Shown here: positions 16,110 through 24,902 of the stretch, piece by piece | Layout of the letters: each line of letters opens with the position of its first letter | Position numbering within the stretch: position 1 is the stretch's first letter | Assembly: GCA_003326195.1 (NCBI GenBank) | Contig: LXQE01000085.1 | Coordinates: 235,042 to 279,674 of the forward strand | From: Nostoc punctiforme NIES-2108 | GTDB taxonomy: Bacteria > Cyanobacteriota > Cyanobacteriia > Cyanobacteriales > Nostocaceae | Length of the DNA stretch: 44,633 nt | Direction: 5' to 3' | The notes under the pieces: generated by a model | Told to the model about the DNA's origin: nothing | The model's database searches: none | Seen by the model: only the letters and a program-made list of their open reading frames with translations | Position numbers and translations under genes: made by a program

Positions 16110-16480
16110 ACATCTCTTATTTCATCAAACTCATTCTCGATTACGCCAATGGTGAGTCATAAGACTTTTTATGACTAAACAATACAAAACACTTGAAAAT
16201 TACTTGAACAAACACCTAACTATAGAAGTCTTTTTCATGCTGTGCTTATTGAAAAAACAGTTTAATTTAGATTCATAGATAAACAACAAGTTCTGAACAA
16301 GGCAAGCACACAACCAAACAGCTAAGGCTCTCTTGAAAATAATACATAATATTTATTTTCATCAAACTCTAAGCCATAAATTCCCGTAAATATCGATTTA
16401 AATCGAAGATTTACATCTGTGCAAACCATAACTTAATCTGAACTTGACCGCATCACAATCAACATCTAAAGGACAAAAAA
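16110..16480 (+). promoter_or_regulatory. Conserved 5' region of PPC gene B
   Basis: Near-identical to 13566-13936. The palindrome at 16386-16414 is the imperfect counterpart of the perfect one before gene A. AAAGGA at a good distance precedes the ATG. Confidence 0.6.
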
Positions 16481-17239
16481 ATGGCACTTTTCAATCTTGG
16501 TACACTCGGTAGCACTCCTGTTGTTAAGAATAACTTTGATTTAACTACATCTGATACCACGGATGTCTTTCAGTTCAAAACCACCAGTGGCAAAAATATC
16601 AACCTGTCTCTCACAGATATCAGTGCGGGTGATGATGCCGATATCCGGCTGTTTAAGGATTCTAACCTTAACGGTGTATTGGATGACTTTGACCGAAAAG
16701 TTGGAATTGTTTCCAATCACGGAAGCAACCAAGATGAGGCGATTAACTTTAAAACTAGCCCAGGTACTTTTTTTGCGGAAGTATCTCGCTTTGCTCCAGG
16801 TAGTTCAGGCAATGTCAGTTACAATTTAGCCTTATCTGCGACTGAACCTTCGGGAACTTTTCCGATTTCAGCCAGTTCCAGCAACCTTCTACCTAGAGAA
16901 TTTGTACTCGGTCACTTGTCAGGTAATGTCACTCGTACAGGTAACGTCAATAACCAGAACACTACCGATGTTTACAGCTTCTCTTTGGGATTCCGTGAAG
17001 GTGTTGACATCAGATTGGAAGGATTAAGCACCGATGCTGATATCCGGGTGATTCGAGACTCTAACAACAATCGTATCGTCGATGCAGGTGAGGTAATTGC
17101 CAGCTCTAATAATGGAGGTATTACTTCAGAACTGATTTCCAACATTAGTGTACGTGGTGACTACTTCTTGCAGGTAACTGAATTCACTGGCGACACTAAC
17201 TACAACGTGACTTTTAATCAGTTCTCTGTCCCTGCTTAA
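16481..17239 (+). CDS. Two-domain PPC-like protein B (possible T1SS client)
   Basis: A 252-residue paralogue of the product of 13937-14701, with the same N-terminus (MALFNLGTLGSTPVV) and two PPC-like halves. The loops are DSNLNGVLDDFD and DSNNNRIVDAGE, again resembling calcium sites. Differences are spread evenly, so this is a real second gene rather than a recent perfect copy. It has no signal peptide. It lies 236 bases upstream of the parvulin gene of the type I secretion cluster, in the same orientation and separated from it by a hairpin. Export by that system is inferred from position and composition. Confidence 0.85.
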   Translation: MALFNLGTLGSTPVVKNNFDLTTSDTTDVFQFKTTSGKNINLSLTDISAGDDADIRLFKDSNLNGVLDDFDRKVGIVSNHGSNQDEAINFKTSPGTFFAEVSRFAPGSSGNVSYNLALSATEPSGTFPISASSSNLLPREFVLGHLSGNVTRTGNVNNQNTTDVYSFSLGFREGVDIRLEGLSTDADIRVIRDSNNNRIVDAGEVIASSNNGGITSELISNISVRGDYFLQVTEFTGDTNYNVTFNQFSVPA

Positions 17240-17312
17240 GTTTAGGCATTAGCAGTGGTGAGTAGTACTTGAAAGTTTTGTACGGCAATGCTTTCAAGAG
17301 TATGCAAATGAT

Positions 17313-17351
17313 GCAAGCGGTACAAATCCATACCTGAACTTTACCGCTTGC
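17313..17351 (+). terminator. Terminator-like hairpin of PPC gene B
   Basis: GCAAGCGGTA (17313-17322) pairs with TACCGCTTGC (17342-17351), a perfect 10-bp stem. It is the counterpart of the hairpin after gene A. Confidence 0.7.
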
Positions 17352-17475
17352 ATTTCTCAATTTATCTCTGCACGGCTCATATCGTGTCCGGTTAAAGACT
17401 TATCATTAAGACTGCAAGGGGGCAGGGAGCAGGGAGCAGGGGGAGAAAGACTTTTCAAGTTTTTGCACAAATATT

Positions 17476-18297
17476 ATGAATAAAACATTACAACTAGGCG
17501 ATGTCTACGACGGGCGTAGCGGCAGCGCCATCTTACCGCCAGAAATTATCCCCTTTTTAGTGAGTTACAATCTAATCCCGCAAGTGTTATCTCAGAGCAT
17601 TATTGAATTAGCGATGTCTACGACGGGCTACGCCAACGCACCAATTACCTGCACACAAGCCGAAACAACTCAGGCTCTACAGCAATTTTATCAGCATTGG
17701 GATTTAAACAGCGAAGAACAAATCCAAGATTGGTGTTTGCGTTATGGTTTAACTCAAGAACAATTAGAACTTTTCGCCACCCGCAAGCTGAGAGTCGAAA
17801 AGTTCAAGCAAATAACTTGGGGACATCAATTAGAATCTTACTTCCTTAAATACAAAAGACATTTTGATAAAGTCATTTATTCTTTAATTCGGACTGAAAA
17901 TAGAGGAACTGCTAACGAGCTATTCTTCCGAATTACAGAAGGAGAACAATCATTTTCGGAACTAGCTCGTGAATATTCTCAAGGGCCAGAAGCTGATACA
18001 AATGGCATCATCGGCCCAGTAGAGCTTGGTACGATCGCTCCCAATTTTGCTCAGTTACTTTGCACAAGTCAAGTAGGTATAGTTCAACCACCCGTATCTT
18101 TTGGAGACTCATGGATAATTATACGCGTGGAAAAGCTTATAACTGCCCAGTTGGACGATTTTATGCGCCAACGATTGCTGCAAGAAAATTTTGAAACTTG
18201 GTTTCAACAGCAACTAAGTCAACTATCACCAGAAGAAAAAGCCTGGATGGGAATCAACATCAAACCAGCACAGGTTCAAGAAGCGAAGGCTGCTTAA
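17476..18297 (+). CDS. Parvulin-type peptidyl-prolyl isomerase of a T1SS cluster
   Basis: A 273-residue protein. The N-terminal helical part resembles the SurA/PrsA chaperone region (LRYGLTQEQLELFATRKLRVEKF) and the C-terminal half is a rotamase domain (KVIYSLIRTENRGTANELFF, then SFSELAREYSQGPEADTNG and IIGPVELGTIAPNFAQLL). It has no signal peptide and probably assists folding or targeting of exporter clients in the cytoplasm. In many cyanobacteria such a gene stands before an HlyB/HlyD pair, as here: the exporter starts 23 bases later. Two copies of a dispersed repeat (17498-17520 and 17611-17640) lie within the coding sequence, read in different frames. Confidence 0.88.
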   Translation: MNKTLQLGDVYDGRSGSAILPPEIIPFLVSYNLIPQVLSQSIIELAMSTTGYANAPITCTQAETTQALQQFYQHWDLNSEEQIQDWCLRYGLTQEQLELFATRKLRVEKFKQITWGHQLESYFLKYKRHFDKVIYSLIRTENRGTANELFFRITEGEQSFSELAREYSQGPEADTNGIIGPVELGTIAPNFAQLLCTSQVGIVQPPVSFGDSWIIIRVEKLITAQLDDFMRQRLLQENFETWFQQQLSQLSPEEKAWMGINIKPAQVQEAKAA

Positions 18298-18320
18298 AAA
18301 TTATAAAAATCGGGTGCAAG

Positions 18321-21263
18321 ATGATGACAAATACAACCGTTGATATTCAAGAATATATTGCCGATCTATTTCCTTTTAATTATCTGCCACCAAATGTTTT
18401 AGAAAATTTGCTCAACAAAGTGCAATATTGTCGTTATCGCATCGGGCAGGTAATAGTAACCAAGGAAGCTATGCCCAATTGGATTAGCATTATCTACCAA
18501 GGACAAGCACGTTTATTAACCTACAATTCCCAAGGACAAAATCCGGCGACACTGAAGTTACTCTCAGCAGGAGAGGTTTTGGGTTGGGTAAGTTATATGC
18601 GGGGTATTGCTTGTGAAACTGCGATCGCTTCTACTGAAGTTATCGCTATTAATCTACCTATTGCTGGTTTTCTAACTTTACTCAAGCAGGAAGAGGCTTT
18701 TGTCCACGCCTTGCAAAATGAAATTACTCTGTTAGAAGTGCATGAACTGCTCACTGAAGAACTCAGCCGTCGCGCAGATGGGCGCAGGAATTTAGTTAAG
18801 CTTGCCCAAGCTGCAACTGAAGTTGCGATTATCCAAACAATTCCTGCACGCAAATTCCGCCAGCAGTTAGATTCAGAATTTTTGTGGTTAGTCAGCAGTA
18901 ATTTTGATGCTGAGTTCCCTGTGGGGAGTCGCCTAGAGTTGGATGAACTCAATCCCAAGCTGAAATTTAATACAAATATGCGTCTGGTGGGATTGCCCAA
19001 ATCAATACTTGGAGAAAATCTCGCTTCTCCTACACCAAAAACACTCTTACCCGCAGAGATTCCCTACGCCTCAGAAATTACTGTCACAGAAGCACCAGCA
19101 GTTCAGGGTAAACAAAAGAAGTTTCCTTATATTAAAGGTAGAGGGCCGCTGGATGCAACACTAGCTTGCTTCCAGATGTTGAGCCAATACTTTAACATCT
19201 CCTGGCGTCGAGATACATTGCAGCGGGTGTTGACAAAGCAGCACGAACAGAAAGGTATTATATCTCTGCAATTTTGCGCTGCTGCTGCTGAGTTGATGGG
19301 GTTGACAACACAGATGGTAAAAGTTCCCGCCGCCGCAGTCGGACGCTTGCAATTACCAGTAATGATTTCTTGGCAAGATAGTTTTGCAATTATTTACAAA
19401 AATAGCGATCGAGAGTTACTCATTGCCGTTCCAGAGATGGGACTACTACGCTACAAACTCCGAGACTTTGCGGAAAACTGGGGGGCTGAAGGAGAGGTTC
19501 TGCTGCTGCAAACCACCAAAAATACTCCCAAAGCGCGGTTTAGTTTGAGTTGGTTTGTACCCTCACTGCGGCGCTATCGCAAGGTGTTAATTGAAGTACT
19601 AATTGCTTCCATTGTCATTCAACTGTTTGGGCTGGTAAATCCCCTCGCCACACAGGTGATTATTGATAAAGTACTGGTTGGTAACAGTCCCGATACCCTG
19701 GAAGTTTTTGGCATCTTTTTGCTAGTAGTAGCAGTCATCGAAGCAATACTCACAAGTATCCGCACTCATTTATTTACAGATACCACTAACCGAATTGACC
19801 TCGCCCTTGGTTCTGAGGTGATTAATCACCTGTTGCGTCTGCCATTATCTTACTTTGAACGCCGTCCTGTGGGAGAATTGGCAACGCGAATTCACGAGTT
19901 GGAAAACATCCGCTCTTTCTTAACTGGTACAGCTTTAACTGTGGTGATGGATGCTGTATTTTCAGTGGTCTACATTGTAGTAATGGCGATTTACAGCCCA
20001 GTGTTGACCTTGGTAGCTTTGGCAACAGTACCGCTGTTTGGCTTGCTCAACTTGATGGTATCACCTGTGATGCGCCGACAATTGCAAGAAAAAGCTGAGT
20101 GCAATGCCGAGACGCAATCTTATTTAGTGGAAGTGATGGGGGGAATGCAGACAGTCAAGGCGCAAAATTTAGAAATGCGATCGCGTTGGCAATGGCAAGA
20201 ACGCTATGCTCGTTACATCAGCGCTGGTTTCAAAACAGTCTCTACCCAAACTACCGCCGGTTCTGTTAGCAGTTTTCTCAACAAGTTTTCCAGTATGTTA
20301 GTGCTGTGGGTGGGAGCTTTTCTCGTCCTCAATCAGCACCTAACCTTGGGACAACTCATCGCTTTCCGCATCCTAGCTGGTTATGTCACTAGTCCCTTGT
20401 TACGCCTGATGCAACTTTGGCAGAACTTCCAAGAAACCGCTCTATCTCTGCAACGCCTTGCTGATATTTTAGATACTCCCCAAGAAGTAGAAATCGGTAA
20501 CTGTCAAAATATCCTTATGCCCAGTGTTCAAGGTAGTGTCAGATTTGAAAATCTCAGCTTCAGTTTCTCGGAACATGGGCCAATGCAACTGTGCAATATT
20601 AACTTAGATTTTCCGGCTGGCTCCTTTGTGGGAATTGTTGGTCAAAGTGGTTCTGGTAAAAGTACACTCCTAAAATTATTACCCCGACTTTATGAACCGA
20701 AGTCTGGCAAAATCTTGATTGATGGCTATGATATCAGCAAAGTAGAACTTTATTCTCTACGTCGTCAGATTGGTATGGTGTTACAAGATACCCTCTTGTT
20801 TGATGGCACAATCCGCGAAAACATTGCCTTGGGATATCCTGATGCTAGCGATGAAGAAATTATTAATGCCGCCAAGGTAGCTTATGCCCACGACTTTATT
20901 ATGTCTTTACCCAGTGGCTATAACACCCGTGTAGGCGAGCGAGGTTCAGGACTGTCTGGGGGACAACGCCAACGAGTAGCGATCGCTCGTACTGTTCTGC
21001 AAAATCCGCAATTACTGATTCTGGATGAAGCTACCAGCGCCTTAGATTACAATGCCGAAGCCCAAGTTTGCCGTAATTTAGCAACAGCTTTTCGAGATAA
21101 AACAGTGTTTTTCATTACTCACCGCCTCAGCACAATTCGCAATGCCGATGTCATTCTCATGATGGATCGAGGTGCTGTGGTAGAACAAGGAACTCATGAA
21201 GAATTGATGGCGCTCAAAGGTTATTACTACTGTCTGTATCAGCAACAGGAAGCGAAAGTTTAG
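18321..21263 (+). CDS. Type I secretion ABC exporter with CNB and C39-like domains
   Basis: A 980-residue HlyB-type exporter. Residues about 25-145 are a cyclic-nucleotide-binding-like domain (ISIIYQGQARLL, LLSAGEVLGWV). About 271-400 is a C39-like domain in which the catalytic Cys position reads Ala (PLDATLACF) and the His position reads Ser (WQDSFAII), so it should bind rather than cut clients, as in HlyB. About 410-690 are the membrane helices. The ATPase has Walker A GQSGSGKST (about 774-782), signature LSGGQRQR (about 878), Walker B LLILDEATS and the H-loop ITHRLST. The frame is open further upstream, but ATG 18321 follows the parvulin stop by 23 bases and gives the expected N-terminus. 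Confidence 0.93.
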   Translation: MMTNTTVDIQEYIADLFPFNYLPPNVLENLLNKVQYCRYRIGQVIVTKEAMPNWISIIYQGQARLLTYNSQGQNPATLKLLSAGEVLGWVSYMRGIACETAIASTEVIAINLPIAGFLTLLKQEEAFVHALQNEITLLEVHELLTEELSRRADGRRNLVKLAQAATEVAIIQTIPARKFRQQLDSEFLWLVSSNFDAEFPVGSRLELDELNPKLKFNTNMRLVGLPKSILGENLASPTPKTLLPAEIPYASEITVTEAPAVQGKQKKFPYIKGRGPLDATLACFQMLSQYFNISWRRDTLQRVLTKQHEQKGIISLQFCAAAAELMGLTTQMVKVPAAAVGRLQLPVMISWQDSFAIIYKNSDRELLIAVPEMGLLRYKLRDFAENWGAEGEVLLLQTTKNTPKARFSLSWFVPSLRRYRKVLIEVLIASIVIQLFGLVNPLATQVIIDKVLVGNSPDTLEVFGIFLLVVAVIEAILTSIRTHLFTDTTNRIDLALGSEVINHLLRLPLSYFERRPVGELATRIHELENIRSFLTGTALTVVMDAVFSVVYIVVMAIYSPVLTLVALATVPLFGLLNLMVSPVMRRQLQEKAECNAETQSYLVEVMGGMQTVKAQNLEMRSRWQWQERYARYISAGFKTVSTQTTAGSVSSFLNKFSSMLVLWVGAFLVLNQHLTLGQLIAFRILAGYVTSPLLRLMQLWQNFQETALSLQRLADILDTPQEVEIGNCQNILMPSVQGSVRFENLSFSFSEHGPMQLCNINLDFPAGSFVGIVGQSGSGKSTLLKLLPRLYEPKSGKILIDGYDISKVELYSLRRQIGMVLQDTLLFDGTIRENIALGYPDASDEEIINAAKVAYAHDFIMSLPSGYNTRVGERGSGLSGGQRQRVAIARTVLQNPQLLILDEATSALDYNAEAQVCRNLATAFRDKTVFFITHRLSTIRNADVILMMDRGAVVEQGTHEELMALKGYYYCLYQQQEAKV

Positions 21264-21303
21264 TCATTAGTCATTAGTCATTAGTCATTTGTCATTTGTC
21301 ATT
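21262..21303. repeat. Heptanucleotide tandem tract (AGTCATT/TGTCATT)
   Basis: Six heptamers, four AGTCATT then two TGTCATT, begin at the stop codon of the exporter gene. This is the STRR type known from heterocystous cyanobacteria. Confidence 0.85.
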
Positions 21304-21369
21304 TGTCAGCCGTAAATACTATTGTTTCAACTTTAAATAATGAAACTTCAAGCTTAAAACTCGATATTT

Positions 21370-21642
21370 CAGCCTTTGAACTCGGAAGTTGAGCCTTTTT
21401 ACTTGAACCTTGAGCCTTTGAACTCGGAAGTTGAGCCTTTTTGCTTGAACGTTGAGCCTTTAAACTCGGAAATTGCATCTTTTTGCTTGAACGTTGAGCC
21501 TTTGAACTCGGAAGTTGCACCTTTTTGTTTGAACGTTGAGCCTCTGAACTCGGAAGTTGCACCTTTTTGCTCAAATGTTGAGCCTTTAAACTCGGAAGTT
21601 GCACCTTTTTACTTGAATGTTGAGCTTCTCAACTAGGAACTT
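21370..21642. repeat. 21-bp tandem array between exporter and adaptor genes
   Basis: Thirteen units of exactly 21 bases (273 in total) alternate between a form with CCTTTGAACTCGGAAGTT and a form with CCTTTTTGCTTGAACGTT, so the higher-order period is 42. Degenerate units extend to both sides. The array lies in the 472-base gap between exporter and HlyD, in what otherwise looks like one operon. Reading frames across it are open on both strands as repeats such as LNSEVEPF but lack ribosome sites. Confidence 0.92.
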
Positions 21643-21699
21643 TAACCTTAGCACTCCTAACTCTTGTACAGACGCGATTCATCGCGTCTCTCTGCACTC

Positions 21700-21734
21700 C
21701 CCAATGCCCAATGCCCCATTCCCCATTCCCCATT
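21700..21734. repeat. Heptanucleotide tract abutting the HlyD start codon
   Basis: Five heptamers (CCCAATG twice, CCCCATT three times) end one base before the ATG at 21736, leaving no Shine-Dalgarno sequence. A small hairpin GACGCGATTCATCGCGTC precedes it at 21671-21688. Confidence 0.85.
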
Positions 21735-21735
21735 T

Positions 21736-23241
21736 ATGATGAATATTCAATATAAATTCGATCAACCAGTACTTTTACAACAGACTCCTACTTGGTCACG
21801 AGCGATCGCTTGGACTATTGTTGGAGTTAGCACCTTCACCGTAATCTGGGCCTCAGTCTTCCAAATTGATGAATCAATTCATGCTACTGGCAAGTTAGAA
21901 CCACAGGGTGCAGTCAAAGAAATTCAGGCTCCGATTCATGGTGTTGTCAACGAGATTTTAGTCAAAGATGGTCAGCGAGTCAAAAAAGGTGAAACACTCG
22001 TTACCCTAGAAAAAACTTCTTCGGAGGCGGAGTTAACTTCATTAAAGCAAAGTCGGGCGGCTCAATTGCTGGCGAAACAGGCGCTAGAGCAAGAAAATGA
22101 TTTCTATCGCCGTCAGCTTCAAGGCAACATATCACTACAAGAAGTGGCACAGCAAACTGCTCTATTGAAAATTAAACCAGAACTTGCCTTTTTGACCAAG
22201 AGCCGAGCCGCCATTATTGCCGAAAACCAGTTGTACCGGACACAATTAAACGGTGCGAGTGCTGGAAATATTCTTACAAGAGAGCAACAGTTACGCTTGC
22301 GAAATCGCCAAATAGAATTAGAATCGCGTTTAGCCACAGCTAATTTAGAAACGGGACAGACGCAACAGCAATTTTTCCAAACTCAGGCGGAGTTAACTAG
22401 CGCTAAAGAGTTGCTGACAATTAATCAACAAATTCTCCGCAAGTTTGAACCTCTAGCGCAGCAGGGCGCGATTTCCCAGGTGCAATACTTGAAACAGCAG
22501 CAGGATGTCAGCAGCAAACAAGCAGAAGTAATCCGATTGAATCGGGAACAGCAGCGATTACAATTAGCGATCGCACAGTCAAATCAAAAATTTCGCAATA
22601 CTGCGGCTGTGTCTCAAGAAGACTTACTAGCCAAAATTACAGATAATGACAAAAACATTGCCGAAATTGACAGCCAATTAACCAAGGTAATTGTAGATAA
22701 TCAGAAACGCCTCTATGAAATTAATGGTCAGATTGGAGAGATTGATAGTAAATGGGTTCAGGCAGAACAAACTCTGAAATATCAGAAAATTACCGCACCC
22801 GTAGATGGAACAGTCTTTGAACTCAAAGCCAAAACAGCCGGATTTGTAGTTAATTCCAGCGAACCACTACTAAAACTCGTTCCTAGTGATAACTTGGTTG
22901 CTAATGTATACATCACCAACCGCGACATCGGCTTTGTCAAAGAAGGGCAACAAGTGGATGTGAGAATTGATTCCTTTCCCTTCCAAGAGTATGGCGATAT
23001 CAAAGGCGAACTAATTGAGATTGGCTCTGATGCCTTACCTCCAGACCAAGTTTATAATTTCTGGCGTTTTTCCGCAAAAGTCCGCCTACATGGGCAAAAG
23101 TTACTGATTAATCAGCGTCAAATTCCCTTGCAATCAGGGATGTCCATTGATGCTAATGTGAAATTGCGTCAGCGCACAATTATGAGTATCTTCACTGATT
23201 TCTTAGTGCAAAAGACTGAAAGCTTAAAGTCTCTGCGCTGA
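21736..23241 (+). CDS. HlyD-family membrane fusion protein of the T1SS
   Basis: A 502-residue periplasmic adaptor. A single TM helix lies near the N-terminus (AIAWTIVGVSTFTVIWASVF), then a lipoyl/barrel-sandwich half (GKLEPQGAVKEIQAPIHG, VNEILVKDGQRVKKGETLV), a long coiled coil (about residues 95-350, rich in Gln, Glu and Leu), the second lipoyl half (ITAPVDGTVFELKAKTAG) and a beta-barrel region (YITNRDIGFVKEGQQVDVRI). It links the ABC exporter to a TolC-type outer-membrane channel, which is not in the window. Start is ATG 21736 or 21739; both follow heptamer repeats with no Shine-Dalgarno. Confidence 0.93.
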   Translation: MMNIQYKFDQPVLLQQTPTWSRAIAWTIVGVSTFTVIWASVFQIDESIHATGKLEPQGAVKEIQAPIHGVVNEILVKDGQRVKKGETLVTLEKTSSEAELTSLKQSRAAQLLAKQALEQENDFYRRQLQGNISLQEVAQQTALLKIKPELAFLTKSRAAIIAENQLYRTQLNGASAGNILTREQQLRLRNRQIELESRLATANLETGQTQQQFFQTQAELTSAKELLTINQQILRKFEPLAQQGAISQVQYLKQQQDVSSKQAEVIRLNREQQRLQLAIAQSNQKFRNTAAVSQEDLLAKITDNDKNIAEIDSQLTKVIVDNQKRLYEINGQIGEIDSKWVQAEQTLKYQKITAPVDGTVFELKAKTAGFVVNSSEPLLKLVPSDNLVANVYITNRDIGFVKEGQQVDVRIDSFPFQEYGDIKGELIEIGSDALPPDQVYNFWRFSAKVRLHGQKLLINQRQIPLQSGMSIDANVKLRQRTIMSIFTDFLVQKTESLKSLR

Positions 23242-23286
23242 ACAAAGTCCTTAACCTTGTACTGTTACTTAAAAAACATTAATTAC

Positions 23287-24534
23287 TCAAGAATCAATAT
23301 CAATACAAATCACTGTAACGTATGGATTAATTACTGATTCAGGTACATCAATTGTTAATTCTCCTAACGGATTAGAATTGAGGATAGAATCCATAATTGC
23401 ACAGCGACTAGTGTAGGTTAGTGCTGTGCCGTCAGCGAGAACAAACACCGATTTTACTCGTTTGATTGGTATACCCCTAACTGATATTGTTTCATAAGGT
23501 TTCATTAATAGGTGTAGATAAATGCGATCGCCCTTACGAGTTGAGGAGCCATAAAATTGCCACGGTTCTAATCCTGGGGTTGTATCAAGTATACTTTCAG
23601 AGTGGCTCTCCATCCAATCTGCTATATCTTTGAGACGCTCTGATTGCTCAGGAGGGATTTGTCCATTACCCATTGGACTAACATTGAGCAAGAGGTTGCC
23701 TCCTTTACCTGCTACTTCGCAAAGAGTATGAATTAGCTGACGAGATGACTTGAAGCAATGGTCATCTGAATTATATCCCCAACTTTCATTGATAGTCAGA
23801 CAGGTTTCCCAAGGATGATCGGGTGGTTGAGGAGGAATAAACTGTTCAGGAGTTTCAAAGTCACCACAATTTGGAAGACGATCGTTAATGAGAATATTCG
23901 GTTGTAAATCACGAATCATTTTTGCTAATTCTTGAGCCTGCCATTGCTCTGGAGTGCGTTCCCAACTTCCGTCAAACCAAATGATGTCAATTTGACCATA
24001 GTTGGTCAATAATTCTCGTATCTGATTGAACATAAATTGGATATATCGCTCCCATTGTTGCGCTGTAGGTTGAGGTAGCTGATCAAAGCGATAAGGTTTA
24101 TCTGCTTCTGTAAAAGCCGGATAGTCTGGATGATGCCAGTCACTAAGCGAAAAATAAAGACCAACACGCAATCCTACAGAGCGCATCGCTTCGATATATT
24201 CACGTACAATATCTTTTTTGTAAGGTGCAGATGCAATTGAAAAGTCTGATTCTTGGGTATGGAATAGGGCAAAACCATTATGATGCTTGGCTGTTAATAT
24301 GGCATATTTCATTCCGAGACTTTTTGCTAAATATGCCCATTCTTGAGGATTGTATTGCTGTGGATTGAAAGTATTAGCTGTGTAGTGATATTTTTCAACT
24401 GGAATATCTTTGCAAAAAGGAAGGCTAAATACACCCCCAACTAACGGCCAAGATAACTCACACCCTTGTTGAGAACTATGTCCCCAATGAATAAACATCC
24501 CCAATCGAGCTGTATCAAACCAGTTATTCATCAT
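23287..24534 (-). CDS. GH29 alpha-L-fucosidase
   Basis: A 415-residue glycoside hydrolase of family 29, retaining alpha-L-fucosidases. Diagnostic segments are FDTARLGMFIHWG (residues 6-18), AKHHNGFALF (82-91), VGLYFSLSDWHHPDY (124-138) and the nucleophile Asp188 in IDIIWFDGSW. The C-terminal part contains GKGGNLLLNVSPMGNGQIP. It has no signal peptide, unlike many secreted members, so it may act in the cytoplasm or leave by another route. ATG 24534 is preferred; an upstream TTG in frame adds five residues. It is convergent with hlyD. The substrate, whether host, algal or own polysaccharide, is unknown. Confidence 0.92.
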   Translation of the reverse strand: MMNNWFDTARLGMFIHWGHSSQQGCELSWPLVGGVFSLPFCKDIPVEKYHYTANTFNPQQYNPQEWAYLAKSLGMKYAILTAKHHNGFALFHTQESDFSIASAPYKKDIVREYIEAMRSVGLRVGLYFSLSDWHHPDYPAFTEADKPYRFDQLPQPTAQQWERYIQFMFNQIRELLTNYGQIDIIWFDGSWERTPEQWQAQELAKMIRDLQPNILINDRLPNCGDFETPEQFIPPQPPDHPWETCLTINESWGYNSDDHCFKSSRQLIHTLCEVAGKGGNLLLNVSPMGNGQIPPEQSERLKDIADWMESHSESILDTTPGLEPWQFYGSSTRKGDRIYLHLLMKPYETISVRGIPIKRVKSVFVLADGTALTYTSRCAIMDSILNSNPLGELTIDVPESVINPYVTVICIDIDS

Positions 24535-24902
24535 GGTGAAATTTGGCAATAATTCTACTTAATTCGGAGAAATAGCTCCTTTTGCATCTTAGTACATATA
24601 CAGATTTTGGTTGTTATTATTTGTTGGCTGAGGTGAAAATGCGTAGGCGTAGCCCGCCGCAGGCATCGCTATAAAGTGGGGCGTAGCTCCTCGTTCCTTT
24701 TCCTCATAACTAGAGATAAGCACTTGCTTGTCGTGGGTATAGCGTCGTAGGGCGTTACAATGCAGGGTCTTTTTCTAGCATCTTGTTGACTGGTAGGGGG
24801 TTAGGTTTCTGAAGCCGACTGTTTAAATTTAAGTAAATAAGGAAAAAAATATGAATAATTCCGCTAAAGTTTTATTTAAAACAAAGTTTATTCTTTTTAC
24901 AA
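24535..24902. other. Intergenic region with dispersed repeats
   Basis: The 368 bases between the fucosidase and the AAA-like gene contain a member of the GCGTAGGCGTAGCCCGCCGC repeat family (24641-24670) and AT-rich DNA before the downstream gene. No gene is visible. Promoters for both divergent genes must lie here. Confidence 0.5.

Noticed and set aside
21299..21636. Frames of about 90-100 codons on both strands across the third array
   Set aside because: Produced by the 21-base period; the composition is an exact echo of the DNA repeat and no start signals are present.
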